Below are positions 42,290 through 51,015 of a stretch of 64,000 bases of DNA, piece by piece (the first letter of the stretch is position 1; each line of letters begins with the position of its first letter). The stretch comes from CG1-02-35-72 sp045046885 (GTDB lineage Bacteria; Bacteroidota; Bacteroidia; Flavobacteriales; Flavobacteriaceae), in contig JASFYX010000029.1 in the NCBI GenBank assembly GCA_045046885.1, forward strand, positions 29,586-93,585, given 5' to 3'. Below the pieces are notes generated by a model. That model was given only the letters and a program-made list of their open reading frames with translations. It was not told the origin of the DNA and did no database searches. Both the position numbers and the translations under genes were made by a program.

Positions 42290-44719
42290 ATGAAAATTTC
42301 TTACAAGTGGTTACAAGAGTATTTACCAATTGATTTAGATATAGAAAAAACCAGTGAAATTTTAACCGATTTAGGCTTAGAAGTTGAAGGTGTAGAAGTT
42401 GTAGAAAGTATAAAAGGAAGCCTTAAAGGCGTTGTTGTAGGTAAAGTTTTGACTTGCGAAAAACATCCAAATGCAGATAGATTAAAAGTAACAACGGTTG
42501 ATTTAGGGAACGGAGAACCTGTACAAATTGTTTGTGGTGCTCCTAATGTTGATAAAGGTCAAAAAGTACCTGTGGCTACTGTTGGCACAACTTTATACGA
42601 TGAAAAAGGAGACGGCTTTAAAATTAAAAAGAGTAAAATCCGTGGTGAAGAAAGTTTCGGAATGATTTGTGCCGAAGACGAATTGGGTTTAGGTAAATCA
42701 CATGACGGTATTATGATTCTTGATAAAACTCTTAAACCCGGTCTTGTTGCCGCCGAAGTTTTTGATATTGAAACCGATTATATGATAGAAATTGGGTTGA
42801 CTCCCAATCGCGCTGATGCTATGAGTCACCTTGGTACAGCACGCGATTTGAGAGCCGGTTTAATACAACAAAACATTACAGTCGAATTAATAACACCATC
42901 TGTAAGCGATTTCCACGTAGATGATCATACCTTTAAAATTGATATAGAAGTTCAAGATAACAAACGTGCACCTAGATATGTAGGACTTACAATAAGTGAC
43001 GTTAAAATTTCTGAATCACCAAAATGGCTGCAAAATAAACTTAAGACTATTGGTTTAGCATCTATCAATAATATAGTAGATATAACAAATTTTGTTTTAC
43101 ACGATTTAGGACAACCCCTTCATGCTTTTGATGCTAATAAAATCAGCAAAAATAAAGTCATTGTAAAAACGTTAAAAAAAGACACTCTTTTTACAACTCT
43201 AGACGGCGTTGAAAGAAAATTGCACGAAGAAGATTTAATGATTTGCGATGGCGACGAAAAACCAATGTGTATTGCAGGTGTTTTTGGTGGTATTGATTCT
43301 GGGATAACAGAAAATACCAATGCTGTATTTTTAGAAAGTGCTTATTTTAATCCGGTAAGTATTCGTAAAACAGCCAAACGTCACGCTTTAAATACAGATG
43401 CCTCTTTCCGTTTCGAACGTGGTATTGATCCAAATATAACAGAATACGCTATTAAGCGCGCTGCCAATTTAATAATTGAATTAGCAGGTGGTAAAATCAC
43501 TTCAGAAATTATTGATATTTATCCACATAAAATAGACGATTTTCAAATATTTTTATCTTACGAGCGTCTCAATAAATTAATTGGTCATTTTATTCCATCA
43601 GAAGAAGTACAAAATATATTGGCTTCACTCGATATTAAAATAAACAATCATACAGAATCTGGTCTCAATCTTACAATCCCAGCTTATCGGGTAGATGTTA
43701 CCCGTGAAGTGGATGTTATAGAAGAAGTTTTACGTGTTTATGGCTATAATAATGTCGATTTTTCTGAAAAGTTGAATATGTCAATTACGTCTTCTCAAGA
43801 ACAAAAAAATGAGCATATTCAAAAAACAGTAACGTCACAATTAATCAGCCAAGGGTTTTACGAAACTATGGCCAATTCGCTCACAAAACCTGAGTACACT
43901 GATTTATCAGATCAAATAAATAGCGACGCCAACGTAACAATTTTAAATCCATTGAGTCAAGATTTATCTGTTTTACGACAGTCTTTATTGTTTAGTGGAT
44001 TGGAAACTATTTTGTTCAATATCAATCGTAAAAATAAGGATTTAAAACTTTTTGAGTTTGGTAAAACCTATCATAAATACCAAGATAATTATCAAGAAGA
44101 CAAACATTTAAGTCTGTTTGTTTCGGGTAATAAAACACAAGCTGCTTGGAATGTGCCAGCTCAAAAATCTGACTTCTTTTTCCTTAAAGGGATTGTTACC
44201 AGTTTGCTTGAAAGAATTGGTGTTACCAGTTTAAAATCGAGACCCACTAAAAGTGATGTTTTTTCTGAAGGCATAAGCTTGAGCTTGGGTAAGATGAAAT
44301 TGGTAGATTTAGGCCTTTTAAAGAATGCAATTATTAAAGAATTTGGTATTAAACAAGCCATTTTGTATGCCGATTTTAATTGGGATAATATTTTGAAAAT
44401 TGCGCAAAATAAAAATATTAGTGTGGTGCTGCCTTCTAAATTCCCAGAAGTAAAACGCGATTTAGCTTTGATGATTGATGAAGAAGTAAGCTTTTTAGAT
44501 ATTTATAATTTGGCGAAACAAACAGAACGTAATAATTTAAAATCAGTAGATTTATTTGACGTGTATCAAGGTAAAAACCTTCCAGCAGGTAAAAAGTCTT
44601 ATGCGGTAAGTTTTGTGTTAGAAGACACAGAAAAAACATTGGCAGAAAAGCAAATAGAATCTATTATGTCTAAATTGCAAAAAGCATTCGAAAGTAAGTT
44701 AGGTGCTAGTTTAAGATAA
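42290..44719 (+). CDS. pheT: Phenylalanyl-tRNA synthetase beta subunit
   Basis: The 809-residue subunit has an N-terminal tRNA-binding (EMAP-like) domain (about 40-150, VVVGKVLTCEKHPNADRLKV), B3/B4 editing domain (about 210-400), B5 domain (about 405-475), catalytic-like core (about 490-690) and C-terminal FDX-ACB anticodon-binding domain (about 715-808, SKFPEVKRDLALMIDEEVSF). Length is standard. pheS is not adjacent, so the two subunits are encoded apart, a common state in Bacteroidota. A dispersed repeat begins 5 bases after its stop. Confidence 0.97.
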   Translation: MKISYKWLQEYLPIDLDIEKTSEILTDLGLEVEGVEVVESIKGSLKGVVVGKVLTCEKHPNADRLKVTTVDLGNGEPVQIVCGAPNVDKGQKVPVATVGTTLYDEKGDGFKIKKSKIRGEESFGMICAEDELGLGKSHDGIMILDKTLKPGLVAAEVFDIETDYMIEIGLTPNRADAMSHLGTARDLRAGLIQQNITVELITPSVSDFHVDDHTFKIDIEVQDNKRAPRYVGLTISDVKISESPKWLQNKLKTIGLASINNIVDITNFVLHDLGQPLHAFDANKISKNKVIVKTLKKDTLFTTLDGVERKLHEEDLMICDGDEKPMCIAGVFGGIDSGITENTNAVFLESAYFNPVSIRKTAKRHALNTDASFRFERGIDPNITEYAIKRAANLIIELAGGKITSEIIDIYPHKIDDFQIFLSYERLNKLIGHFIPSEEVQNILASLDIKINNHTESGLNLTIPAYRVDVTREVDVIEEVLRVYGYNNVDFSEKLNMSITSSQEQKNEHIQKTVTSQLISQGFYETMANSLTKPEYTDLSDQINSDANVTILNPLSQDLSVLRQSLLFSGLETILFNINRKNKDLKLFEFGKTYHKYQDNYQEDKHLSLFVSGNKTQAAWNVPAQKSDFFFLKGIVTSLLERIGVTSLKSRPTKSDVFSEGISLSLGKMKLVDLGLLKNAIIKEFGIKQAILYADFNWDNILKIAQNKNISVVLPSKFPEVKRDLALMIDEEVSFLDIYNLAKQTERNNLKSVDLFDVYQGKNLPAGKKSYAVSFVLEDTEKTLAEKQIESIMSKLQKAFESKLGASLR

Positions 44720-44723
44720 AAAA

Positions 44724-44757
44724 CGTCATTGCGAAGCCCGTAGGGCTGTGGCAATCT
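44724..44757. repeat. Dispersed repeat, family A copy 1 (half element)
   Basis: CGTCATTGCGA ... TGGCAATCT with an inner hairpin AGCCC GTA GGGCT. The same ends are found inside purL (47323-47396) and at 55341-55490. It lies directly after the pheT stop and is followed by a T-run (44757-44762), so it may double as a terminator. A further hairpin, CTGCC CTT GGCAG, lies at 44788-44800. Confidence 0.8.
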
Positions 44758-44825
44758 TTTTTATTATAATACATCATCCTTGTTTGTCTGCCCTTGGCAG
44801 AAGAGAAGTTAATAAGAAACCAAAT

Positions 44826-44853
44826 GTCACCCTGAGCGTAGTCGAAGGGTCTC
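44826..44853. repeat. Dispersed palindromic repeat, family B copy 1
   Basis: GTCACCCTGAGCG followed by TAGTCGAAGGGTCTC. It aligns base for base over 28 positions with 47418-47445 inside purL. It ends 6 bases before the pyrD ATG, thus within its leader. Confidence 0.85.
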
Positions 44854-44859
44854 TATAAA

Positions 44860-45888
44860 ATGTATAAACGTTTAATCCGCCCCATATTATTTCTCTTCCC
44901 ACCGGAGTTTATCCATCACATTACTTTCGCAACGCTTAAAATACTGTTTAAGATTCCGGGTATTTTTAGCTTGGTTAATAAACAATTTGGAGTAGCCAAT
45001 AAAAAGTTAGAGAAAACTCTTTTCGGATTAACCTTTAAAAACCCTGTTGGTTTGGCAGCCGGATTTGATAAAAATGCGGTATTATTTGACGAATTATCTG
45101 CGTTCGGATTTGGTTTTATAGAAATAGGTACGGTCACACCAAAACCACAACCCGGTAATCCAAAGCCACGTTTGTTCAGATTAAAAAAAGATCAAGCTTT
45201 AATTAACCGTATGGGCTTTAACAATGATGGGGTAGATGTGATAGCCGAAAGATTGAGACATCGCAAAACCGCTATAATTATTGGTGGGAATATCGGTAAA
45301 AACAAAATAACACCCAATGAAAAAGCAGTGGAAGATTATCTGATTTGTTTTGACAAACTCTTTGACGTTGTCGATTATTTCGTGGTGAATGTCAGTTCAC
45401 CCAACACACCTAATTTACGGGCTTTGCAAGATAAAAAACCGCTGACACATATTTTACAATCGCTTCAAAACGAAAATAATAAGAAAGAAAAACCCAAACC
45501 TATTTTATTAAAAATTGCGCCCGATTTAACAGATAGTCAGTTGTTAGATATTATTGACATTGTAAAAGAAACTCAAATAGCGGGTATTATAGCCACAAAC
45601 ACAACTACTTATAGAGAAGGATTAATTTCAGAAAGTAAAATAGAAACAGGCGGTTTAAGTGGAAAACCACTAACCAATCGAGCCACAGATGTTATTCGTT
45701 TCTTATCAGAAAAATCAAAAAAAGCCTTTCCAATTATAGGTGTAGGGGGTATTCATTCGGAAAATGACGCACAAGAAAAAATAAAAGCAGGAGCTACTTT
45801 AGTACAACTTTTTACCGGATTTATTTACCAAGGACCTGGTTTGGTTAAACGCATTAACAATTATTCAGAGCTTCACTCTGAACCTTGA
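44860..45888 (+). CDS. pyrD: Dihydroorotate dehydrogenase (quinone), class 2
   Basis: The 342-residue flavoprotein oxidises dihydroorotate with quinone at the inner membrane. Class 2 features are the N-terminal membrane-associating helices (YKRLIRPILFLFPPEFIHH), the FMN-site segment GLAAGFDKNA, the catalytic serine region VVNVSSPNTPNLRALQ (about 170-185), IIATNTTTYREGL, and GGIHSENDAQEKIKAGATLVQLFTGF near the end. The last residues (YSELHSEP) are unlike other PyrD tails because the 3' end runs into a dispersed hairpin repeat that supplies the stop. Its leader also contains a repeat (44826-44853). Confidence 0.96.
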   Translation: MYKRLIRPILFLFPPEFIHHITFATLKILFKIPGIFSLVNKQFGVANKKLEKTLFGLTFKNPVGLAAGFDKNAVLFDELSAFGFGFIEIGTVTPKPQPGNPKPRLFRLKKDQALINRMGFNNDGVDVIAERLRHRKTAIIIGGNIGKNKITPNEKAVEDYLICFDKLFDVVDYFVVNVSSPNTPNLRALQDKKPLTHILQSLQNENNKKEKPKPILLKIAPDLTDSQLLDIIDIVKETQIAGIIATNTTTYREGLISESKIETGGLSGKPLTNRATDVIRFLSEKSKKAFPIIGVGGIHSENDAQEKIKAGATLVQLFTGFIYQGPGLVKRINNYSELHSEP

Positions 45889-45890
45889 AT
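45863..45890. repeat. Dispersed hairpin repeat, family E copy 2, overlapping the pyrD stop
   Basis: ATTCAGAGCTTCACTCTGA followed by ACCTTGAAT. Stem TTCAGAG / CTCTGAA. It aligns with 4090-4122 apart from a missing GTGA in the loop side. It encodes the last residues of PyrD and its TGA. Confidence 0.65.
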
Positions 45891-45943
45891 TATAATTCCT
45901 CAGCGAAAATCATAAAAATCAGCGTCATCAGCGTTCTATAAAA

Positions 45944-46549
45944 TTATTGTTGTCCACTCATTTTAAGAACTATAAAGGCAAGTGGCAGTGAGATTAAAAT
46001 AGCTATCATTATAGGATTCCAAATATTACGCGGTGCCGTTTTTAAATCTTCAGGCATTTCTTTATTGCTGTAAAAACTCAACATATACACACCTAATAAA
46101 GAGGAAGCCACACTTATTAATGGCGATGTGGTTTTAAAAATACTAAAGACAAACATTTGAAAGAGCGAGTAACCCAATCCGGCAAATAGATAAATACGTG
46201 CTGTTTTTACTTTTTTGAGTTGCATAAAATTCATAGCAATTAAAATTCCAGCGCCGAAGACCGAAAATAAAACGCCAAAAATTAATATGAAATTATTGGA
46301 ATAAATTAAAGGAATTGCATTGTTTTTAGAAACAGTATTTCCAATAGGCTCATCTGCCTCTTTTAAATTTCTTGATAAAGCTTCTTTTAAAGTCGAAATA
46401 GCTGTACTTAAAGCACCTCTTTTTTCAAGTTCACAAATAGCTGCTAAAACGGCTTCTTCCTGAAAATCATCTTTTTGATTAACATATTCTTGCAATTCGG
46501 TATCCGATTTACTCGGCATAGATTTACTGTAATAATTTTCTACAATCAT
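45944..46549 (-). CDS. Membrane protein of unknown function
   Basis: The 201-residue protein has a soluble helical N-terminus (about 1-75, with LQEYVNQKDDFQEEAVLAAI) and four hydrophobic segments at about 86-106, 117-135, 139-156 and 178-196. The N-terminal part resembles short helical segments found in several flavobacterial membrane proteins, but I do not recognise the family. It lies 18 bases downstream of purL on the same strand and may be read through from it. It converges with pyrD. Confidence 0.7.
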   Translation of the reverse strand: MIVENYYSKSMPSKSDTELQEYVNQKDDFQEEAVLAAICELEKRGALSTAISTLKEALSRNLKEADEPIGNTVSKNNAIPLIYSNNFILIFGVLFSVFGAGILIAMNFMQLKKVKTARIYLFAGLGYSLFQMFVFSIFKTTSPLISVASSLLGVYMLSFYSNKEMPEDLKTAPRNIWNPIMIAILISLPLAFIVLKMSGQQ

Positions 46550-46567
46550 GCTATAAAGTTAGTAATT

Positions 46568-49500
46568 TTACTTCAAATCGTTCAGCCAATTTTTAGCATT
46601 AACAAATGCTTCTAACCACGGACTCACTTCATCATTCCTGCCCTCTGGATAATAAGGCCAATTCCATGGGAAAGTTGAGCGTTCTAAATGCGGCATCATC
46701 ACCGTATGACGACCATTATCCGAAGTCAGTATGGCGGTGTTAAAGTCAGAGCCATTAGGGTTAGCTGGATAGGCGTCATAACCGTATTTACCTACAATAT
46801 TGTAGCGATTTTCATTATAAGGGAAACTGAATTTTCCTTCGCCGTGTGCCGCCCAAATACCCAATTTGCTTCCAGCAAGACTTGATAGCATAACCGAATT
46901 ATTCTTAAGAATCTCAACAGACGTAAAGTTACATTCAAATTTGCCAGAATCGTTGTGTAGCATCTTAGGTTTTTCGGTATGATTGGGTGTCATTAAACCC
47001 AGCTCAATAAACAATTGACAACCATTACAAACACCTAAAGAAAGGGTGTCTTTTCTTGCAAAGAAATTATCTAAAGCTTTTTTGGCTTTAGGATTGTACA
47101 AAAATGAGCCAGCCCAACCTTTGGCAGAGCCCAAAACATCAGAATTCGAAAAACCACCCACAGCAACTATAAACTGTATATCTTCTAAACTTTCGCGGCC
47201 ACTAACCAAATCTGTCATATGCACATCTTTTACATCAAAGCCTGCTAAGTGCATAGCGTAGGCCATTTCACGCTCAGAATTGCTACCTTTTTCACGTATA
47301 ACAGCCGCTTTAGGTCGTATTCCGTCTTTGCGAGGCATTTTTGCCGTGGCAATCTCATCCTTTTTTAGAGATTGCCACGCTTCGCTCGCAATGACGTCCT
47401 TTAATTGCTCCATAGATGTCACCTCGAGCGCAGTCGAGAGGTCTCTCAATTTCCCTGTAAAATGTTCTGGAAAATTATACTTTAACGGCTGCTTTTTATA
47501 ATTGTCAAAACGTTCTTTAGCCTTTAATTTTCCAGATTGGTGTTGGTCTAGTAGATACGAAGTTTCGTACCAATAATCGCGGTATTCAGAAATGTTAAAC
47601 CCAAAATTATCCTCTCCATTTTTAATAGCTAAATCGTCTCTATCTTGTGCAGAACCAATAGTGCAATAGTCAACTTCATTAAAATCTAAAACAGATTCCA
47701 AAGATTTAGAATCGACAGTTTGAATGACTAAGCCACTATTTTCTGAAAATAATAATTTGATACTGTCTTTTTCATTCAATCCTGTTAAATCGATAGTAGC
47801 ACCCACATAATTTTCGGGGAAACACATCTCTAACAAGCAGGTTAATAAACCACCCGATGACACATCGTGTCCTGCAATAATCAAATTTTTATCTATACAT
47901 TTTTGTAAGGCATTAAAGACCTTTTTAAAATAAGCAGTATCTTTAATATCAGGTGTTTCTGTGCCAATTTTAGCTTGCGTTTGTGCAAAACTAGACCCCC
48001 CTAATTTAAATTTATCTTGTGATAAATTTAAATAATAAATTTTATTGTTGACTTGTGTTTTTAAAACAGGTTCAACAACTTTGGTAATGTCTTTACAATG
48101 AGCTCCTGCAGAAATAATGACAGTTCCTGGTGCCATCACATTTTCTGTTGGATATTTTTGCGTCATAGAGAGCGAATCTTTCCCTGTTGGTATGTTGATG
48201 CCTAAATCTAGTGCAAAATCAGACACCGCTTTAACGGCATTGTACAAGCGGACATCTTCACCTTTATTCCGACAAGGCCACATCCAATTGGCAGATAAAG
48301 AAACCGATTTTAATCCATTTTCTAGGGGCGCCCAAATAATGTTAGTTAAGGCCTCTGCAATAGCATTCCGTGATCCTGCTTCTACATCAATTAAAGCACT
48401 TAAAGGAGCGTGTCCAATAGAAGTGGCCATACCATTTTTACCTTTGTAATCTAAGGCCATAACCCCAACATTATTAAGAGGGATTTGCAAACTACCACAG
48501 GTTTGTTGTTTAGCGACTTTACCCGTAACACATCTATCCACTTTATTAGTCAACCAATCTTTGCAGGCAACGGCTTCTAGCTGTAAAATATTTTTCGTAT
48601 AAGTATAAATAGCGGATACTTGATAAGTTATATCTTCATAATTTTGAACAACTGTTTTGTCATTCATAAGTGTTTTAGGAGAACTGCCAAACATATCGTT
48701 TAAAGCCAAATCAATCGGATTTTTATCCTCCTTTTTTGAAGTAAAAGTAAAGCATTTGTTATCTGTTACTTCACCCACTTCATAAAATGGCGCCCGTTCT
48801 CTTGCCGCTATTTTTTTAAGTTTTTCAGCATTTTTTTTAGAAATAACCAAACCCATACGCTCTTGCGATTCGTTACCGATAATTTCCTTTGCTGATAGGG
48901 TAGGGTCACCCAAAGGCAATTTATCAATGGCAATTGTGCCACCTGTTTCCTCTACCAATTCCGATAAGCAATTTAAATGACCTCCAGCTCCGTGATCGTG
49001 AATAGACACAATAGGATTAATGTCACTTTCTACCATAGCCCGAATGGCATTGGCAGCACGTTTTTGCATTTCTGGATTGGAGCGTTGTACCGCATTCAGT
49101 TCAATCTGATTACTCATATCGCCGGTATTTGCAGAAGAGACTGCAGCGCCCCCCATACCAATACGGTAATTATCGCCACCCAATATCACAATTTTATTAC
49201 CTGCTTTTGGGGTATCTTTTAAACTGTCTTGTGCTTTGCCAAAACCAATACCACCAGCCTGCATGATGACTTTATCGTAACCTAATTTTCTACCTGTCAT
49301 GTTGAGCCTTTCGACTTCGCTCAAGACAGGCTTTGTTGAAACATCTCCTGTTTCATCATACTCAAATGTCAAAACAGAACCTGCAATAAGTGGTTGACCA
49401 AATTTATTACCAAAATCAGACGCACCATTAGAAGCTTTTATCAATATGTCAATAGGCGTTTGATATAACCAAGGACGTTCGCCCATTGTCTCCCAAGTTC

Positions 49501-50386
49501 GTTTTTTTAATCTAGAATAAGACGTCATATAAACCGCTGTCCCTGCTAGCGGCAAAGAGCCTTTTCCACCTGCCAAACGGTCACGGATTTCACCGCCTGA
49601 ACCAGTAGCGGCGCCGTTAAATGGCTCAACTGTTGTGGGAAAATTATGTGTTTCTGCTTTAAGCGATAAGACGCTGTCTATTTCTTTGGTGGTGTAAAAA
49701 TCGGGTTTGTCGGCAGATTTTGGTGCCCATTGTTCAATTTTTGGCCCTTTTACAAATGCCACATTGTCTTTATAAGCCGAAACGATGTCATTTGGGTTTT
49801 GCTCGGAGGTCTTTTTTATCAGCTTAAATAATGAGCTTGGCATCGTTTCGCCATCCAAAATAAAAGTACCATTAAATATTTTATGACGGCAGTGTTCTGA
49901 GTTGATTTGCGAAAAACCAAAAACTTCAGAATCCGTCAAATTGCGGTTTAACTTTTTGGCAAGCCCTTTTAAATAATCTATTTCTTCTGTACTTAACGAA
50001 AGTCCTTCTTGTTGATTATAAGCTTCTAAATTGGTAATTTCTAAAACGGCTTCAGGTTGAGTGTCGATAGTAAAAATAGCCTGATTTAAATCGGTGTATT
50101 TTACCTGTAACATTGGGTCAAAATCAGCGAAAGCGCTTTCTGCTTTTTTAAATTGTTCTATACGCTCAATGCCATTAAGACTCATATTTTGAGTAATTTC
50201 TACAGCATTTGTACTCCACGGGGTAATCATTTCGGCGCGCGGGCCGATAAATGTACCTTTTATTGTAGATTCTTTAACGGGCGTTGCATCGTCAAATAAC
50301 CAGCTGAGCTTTGCAATGTTTTCTGCAGATTGCGGAGTGCTTTTTACAGCAAAAAAGAAATTGTTTTTATTGAAATATAAGATCAT
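46568..50386 (-). CDS. purL: Phosphoribosylformylglycinamidine synthase (single-chain PurL) with in-frame repeat insertions
   Basis: The 1272-residue enzyme converts FGAR plus glutamine and ATP to FGAM in purine synthesis. Order: N-terminal PurS-like part (about 1-150), linker, two AIRS/FGAM synthase halves (LKAETHNFPTTVEPFNGAAT near 242; PTGKDSLSMTQKYP near 750), and the C-terminal class I glutaminase (RPKAAVIREKGSNSERE near 1020, nucleophile Cys in LGVCNGCQLF, HLERSTFPWNW near the end). It is roughly 50 residues longer than I expect. Two insertions explain this: one about 42 residues just before the glutaminase domain (47323-47445), the other about 12 residues (VLSEVERLNMTG, 49293-49330). 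Both are encoded by dispersed palindromic repeats. The frame stays open and the catalytic motifs are intact. Confidence 0.96.
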   Translation of the reverse strand: MILYFNKNNFFFAVKSTPQSAENIAKLSWLFDDATPVKESTIKGTFIGPRAEMITPWSTNAVEITQNMSLNGIERIEQFKKAESAFADFDPMLQVKYTDLNQAIFTIDTQPEAVLEITNLEAYNQQEGLSLSTEEIDYLKGLAKKLNRNLTDSEVFGFSQINSEHCRHKIFNGTFILDGETMPSSLFKLIKKTSEQNPNDIVSAYKDNVAFVKGPKIEQWAPKSADKPDFYTTKEIDSVLSLKAETHNFPTTVEPFNGAATGSGGEIRDRLAGGKGSLPLAGTAVYMTSYSRLKKRTWETMGERPWLYQTPIDILIKASNGASDFGNKFGQPLIAGSVLTFEYDETGDVSTKPVLSEVERLNMTGRKLGYDKVIMQAGGIGFGKAQDSLKDTPKAGNKIVILGGDNYRIGMGGAAVSSANTGDMSNQIELNAVQRSNPEMQKRAANAIRAMVESDINPIVSIHDHGAGGHLNCLSELVEETGGTIAIDKLPLGDPTLSAKEIIGNESQERMGLVISKKNAEKLKKIAARERAPFYEVGEVTDNKCFTFTSKKEDKNPIDLALNDMFGSSPKTLMNDKTVVQNYEDITYQVSAIYTYTKNILQLEAVACKDWLTNKVDRCVTGKVAKQQTCGSLQIPLNNVGVMALDYKGKNGMATSIGHAPLSALIDVEAGSRNAIAEALTNIIWAPLENGLKSVSLSANWMWPCRNKGEDVRLYNAVKAVSDFALDLGINIPTGKDSLSMTQKYPTENVMAPGTVIISAGAHCKDITKVVEPVLKTQVNNKIYYLNLSQDKFKLGGSSFAQTQAKIGTETPDIKDTAYFKKVFNALQKCIDKNLIIAGHDVSSGGLLTCLLEMCFPENYVGATIDLTGLNEKDSIKLLFSENSGLVIQTVDSKSLESVLDFNEVDYCTIGSAQDRDDLAIKNGEDNFGFNISEYRDYWYETSYLLDQHQSGKLKAKERFDNYKKQPLKYNFPEHFTGKLRDLSTALEVTSMEQLKDVIASEAWQSLKKDEIATAKMPRKDGIRPKAAVIREKGSNSEREMAYAMHLAGFDVKDVHMTDLVSGRESLEDIQFIVAVGGFSNSDVLGSAKGWAGSFLYNPKAKKALDNFFARKDTLSLGVCNGCQLFIELGLMTPNHTEKPKMLHNDSGKFECNFTSVEILKNNSVMLSSLAGSKLGIWAAHGEGKFSFPYNENRYNIVGKYGYDAYPANPNGSDFNTAILTSDNGRHTVMMPHLERSTFPWNWPYYPEGRNDEVSPWLEAFVNAKNWLNDLK
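47323..47396. repeat. Dispersed repeat, family A copy 2 (paired inverted element inside purL)
   Basis: CGTCTTTGCGAG ... TGGCAATCTC, then GAGATTGCCA ... CTCGCAATGACG: two inverted half elements back to back. On the coding strand it reads DVIASEAWQSLKKDEIATAK and continues to MPRKDG without stop or frameshift. Confidence 0.9.
47418..47445. repeat. Dispersed palindromic repeat, family B copy 2 (inside purL)
   Basis: GTCACCTCGAGCG followed by CAGTCGAGAGGTCTC aligns over 28 bases with 44826-44853. It encodes RDLSTALEVT of PurL. Confidence 0.88.
49293..49330. repeat. Dispersed palindromic repeat, family B-like copy 3 (inside purL)
   Basis: CCTGTC ... GACAGG outer arms and TTGAGC / GCTCAA inner arms enclose CTTTCGACTTC. 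It encodes PVLSEVERLNMTG, placed just before the conserved GYDKVIMQAGGIGFG of PurL. Confidence 0.85.
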
Positions 50387-50418
50387 TGTACAGTAGGTCT
50401 TAGGTTTGAGCTTTGGCG

Positions 50419-50426
50419 CAAATTTA
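50419..50426 (-). promoter_or_regulatory. Candidate -7 element of purL
   Basis: CAAATTTA reads TAAATTTG on the minus strand, 33 bases upstream of the purL ATG. No clear -33 element. Confidence 0.45.
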
Positions 50427-50520
50427 TTACAATGATTTTTAAGGCGGAAATAATTGTTGATAAGAAATGGAAAATAAAAATTATTATGTATTCAGTAAAA
50501 GAAAAACACTAAAGCACTTT

Positions 50521-50781
50521 TTATTTTACTGTTTTTATTAAGACACCTTCTTTGCTGTTAGGAATCTTAAGCATATTTGATTCCGTTCTGTATATTCGTT
50601 CAACACAATATTCAAATTTGTGATATAATAGACAAAAGGTTATTATACTAATTTGCATTGCCCAGTTATCAAAACTAAAACCTGATTTTGATAGAAGTTG
50701 CCAATGCCCTAAAATAATATCGACAATTGTACATTTTCTGTCTTTTCGTTTACTTAAGTTTAATTTCTTTGCTAATGCCAT
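50521..50781 (-). CDS. Short hypothetical protein, doubtful
   Basis: An 86-residue frame with a basic start (MALAKKLNLSKRKDRK) and no recognisable domain. A possible hydrophobic stretch lies at about 43-53. It has three cysteines outside the first residues and no signal peptide. A perfect 8-base inverted repeat (50781-50798) touches its start codon. It may be a real small gene, a degraded one, or chance. The neighbourhood (50387-51015) is otherwise empty. I do not recognise it. Confidence 0.3.
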   Translation of the reverse strand: MALAKKLNLSKRKDRKCTIVDIILGHWQLLSKSGFSFDNWAMQISIITFCLLYHKFEYCVERIYRTESNMLKIPNSKEGVLIKTVK

Positions 50782-50798
50782 AGGATTTAAAAATCCTA
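50781..50798. repeat. Perfect 8-base inverted repeat TAGGATTT-AA-AAATCCTA
   Basis: The palindrome is followed on the plus strand by a T-run (TTTTTTG), like a terminator, yet no plus-strand gene precedes it. On the minus strand it touches the start of the doubtful 86-residue frame. Confidence 0.5.
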
Positions 50799-51015
50799 TT
50801 TTTTGTTTAATTTAGAAAACTGGTTGCAGTTGGGTATTCTGTCTTTGCATTTTTAAGGCGTATTAAATTTTTACAAATATAAATACGCTCCTGTTAACCA
50901 AATTCTTATAGAAAATATTCAACCTCTAAATCCTGAAATTTTAAAAATAAGGTTAACGCCAATGTGACAGTTATTGGAACTCCTCGTGGAAACGTATTAT
51001 TTCAAAAAGAAGAAT
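50782..51015. other. Gene-free stretch downstream of rsmD
   Basis: Contains inverted repeats GCGTATT/AATACGC (50858-50888) and GTTAACC/GGTTAAC (50893-50957). A plus-strand frame fragment (50857-50967, 36 codons, PVNQILIENIQPLNPEILK) is followed in another frame by NVTVIGTPRGNVLFQKEEF up to 51008. It could be a decayed gene. No start or family is evident. Confidence 0.4.

Noticed and set aside
44724..44853. CRISPR-like repeats between pheT and pyrD
   Set aside because: The repeats are different palindromic families with no regular spacing, and no cas genes are present.
48117..48449. 110-codon plus frame inside purL
   Set aside because: Antisense to conserved PurL catalytic sequence. A shadow frame.
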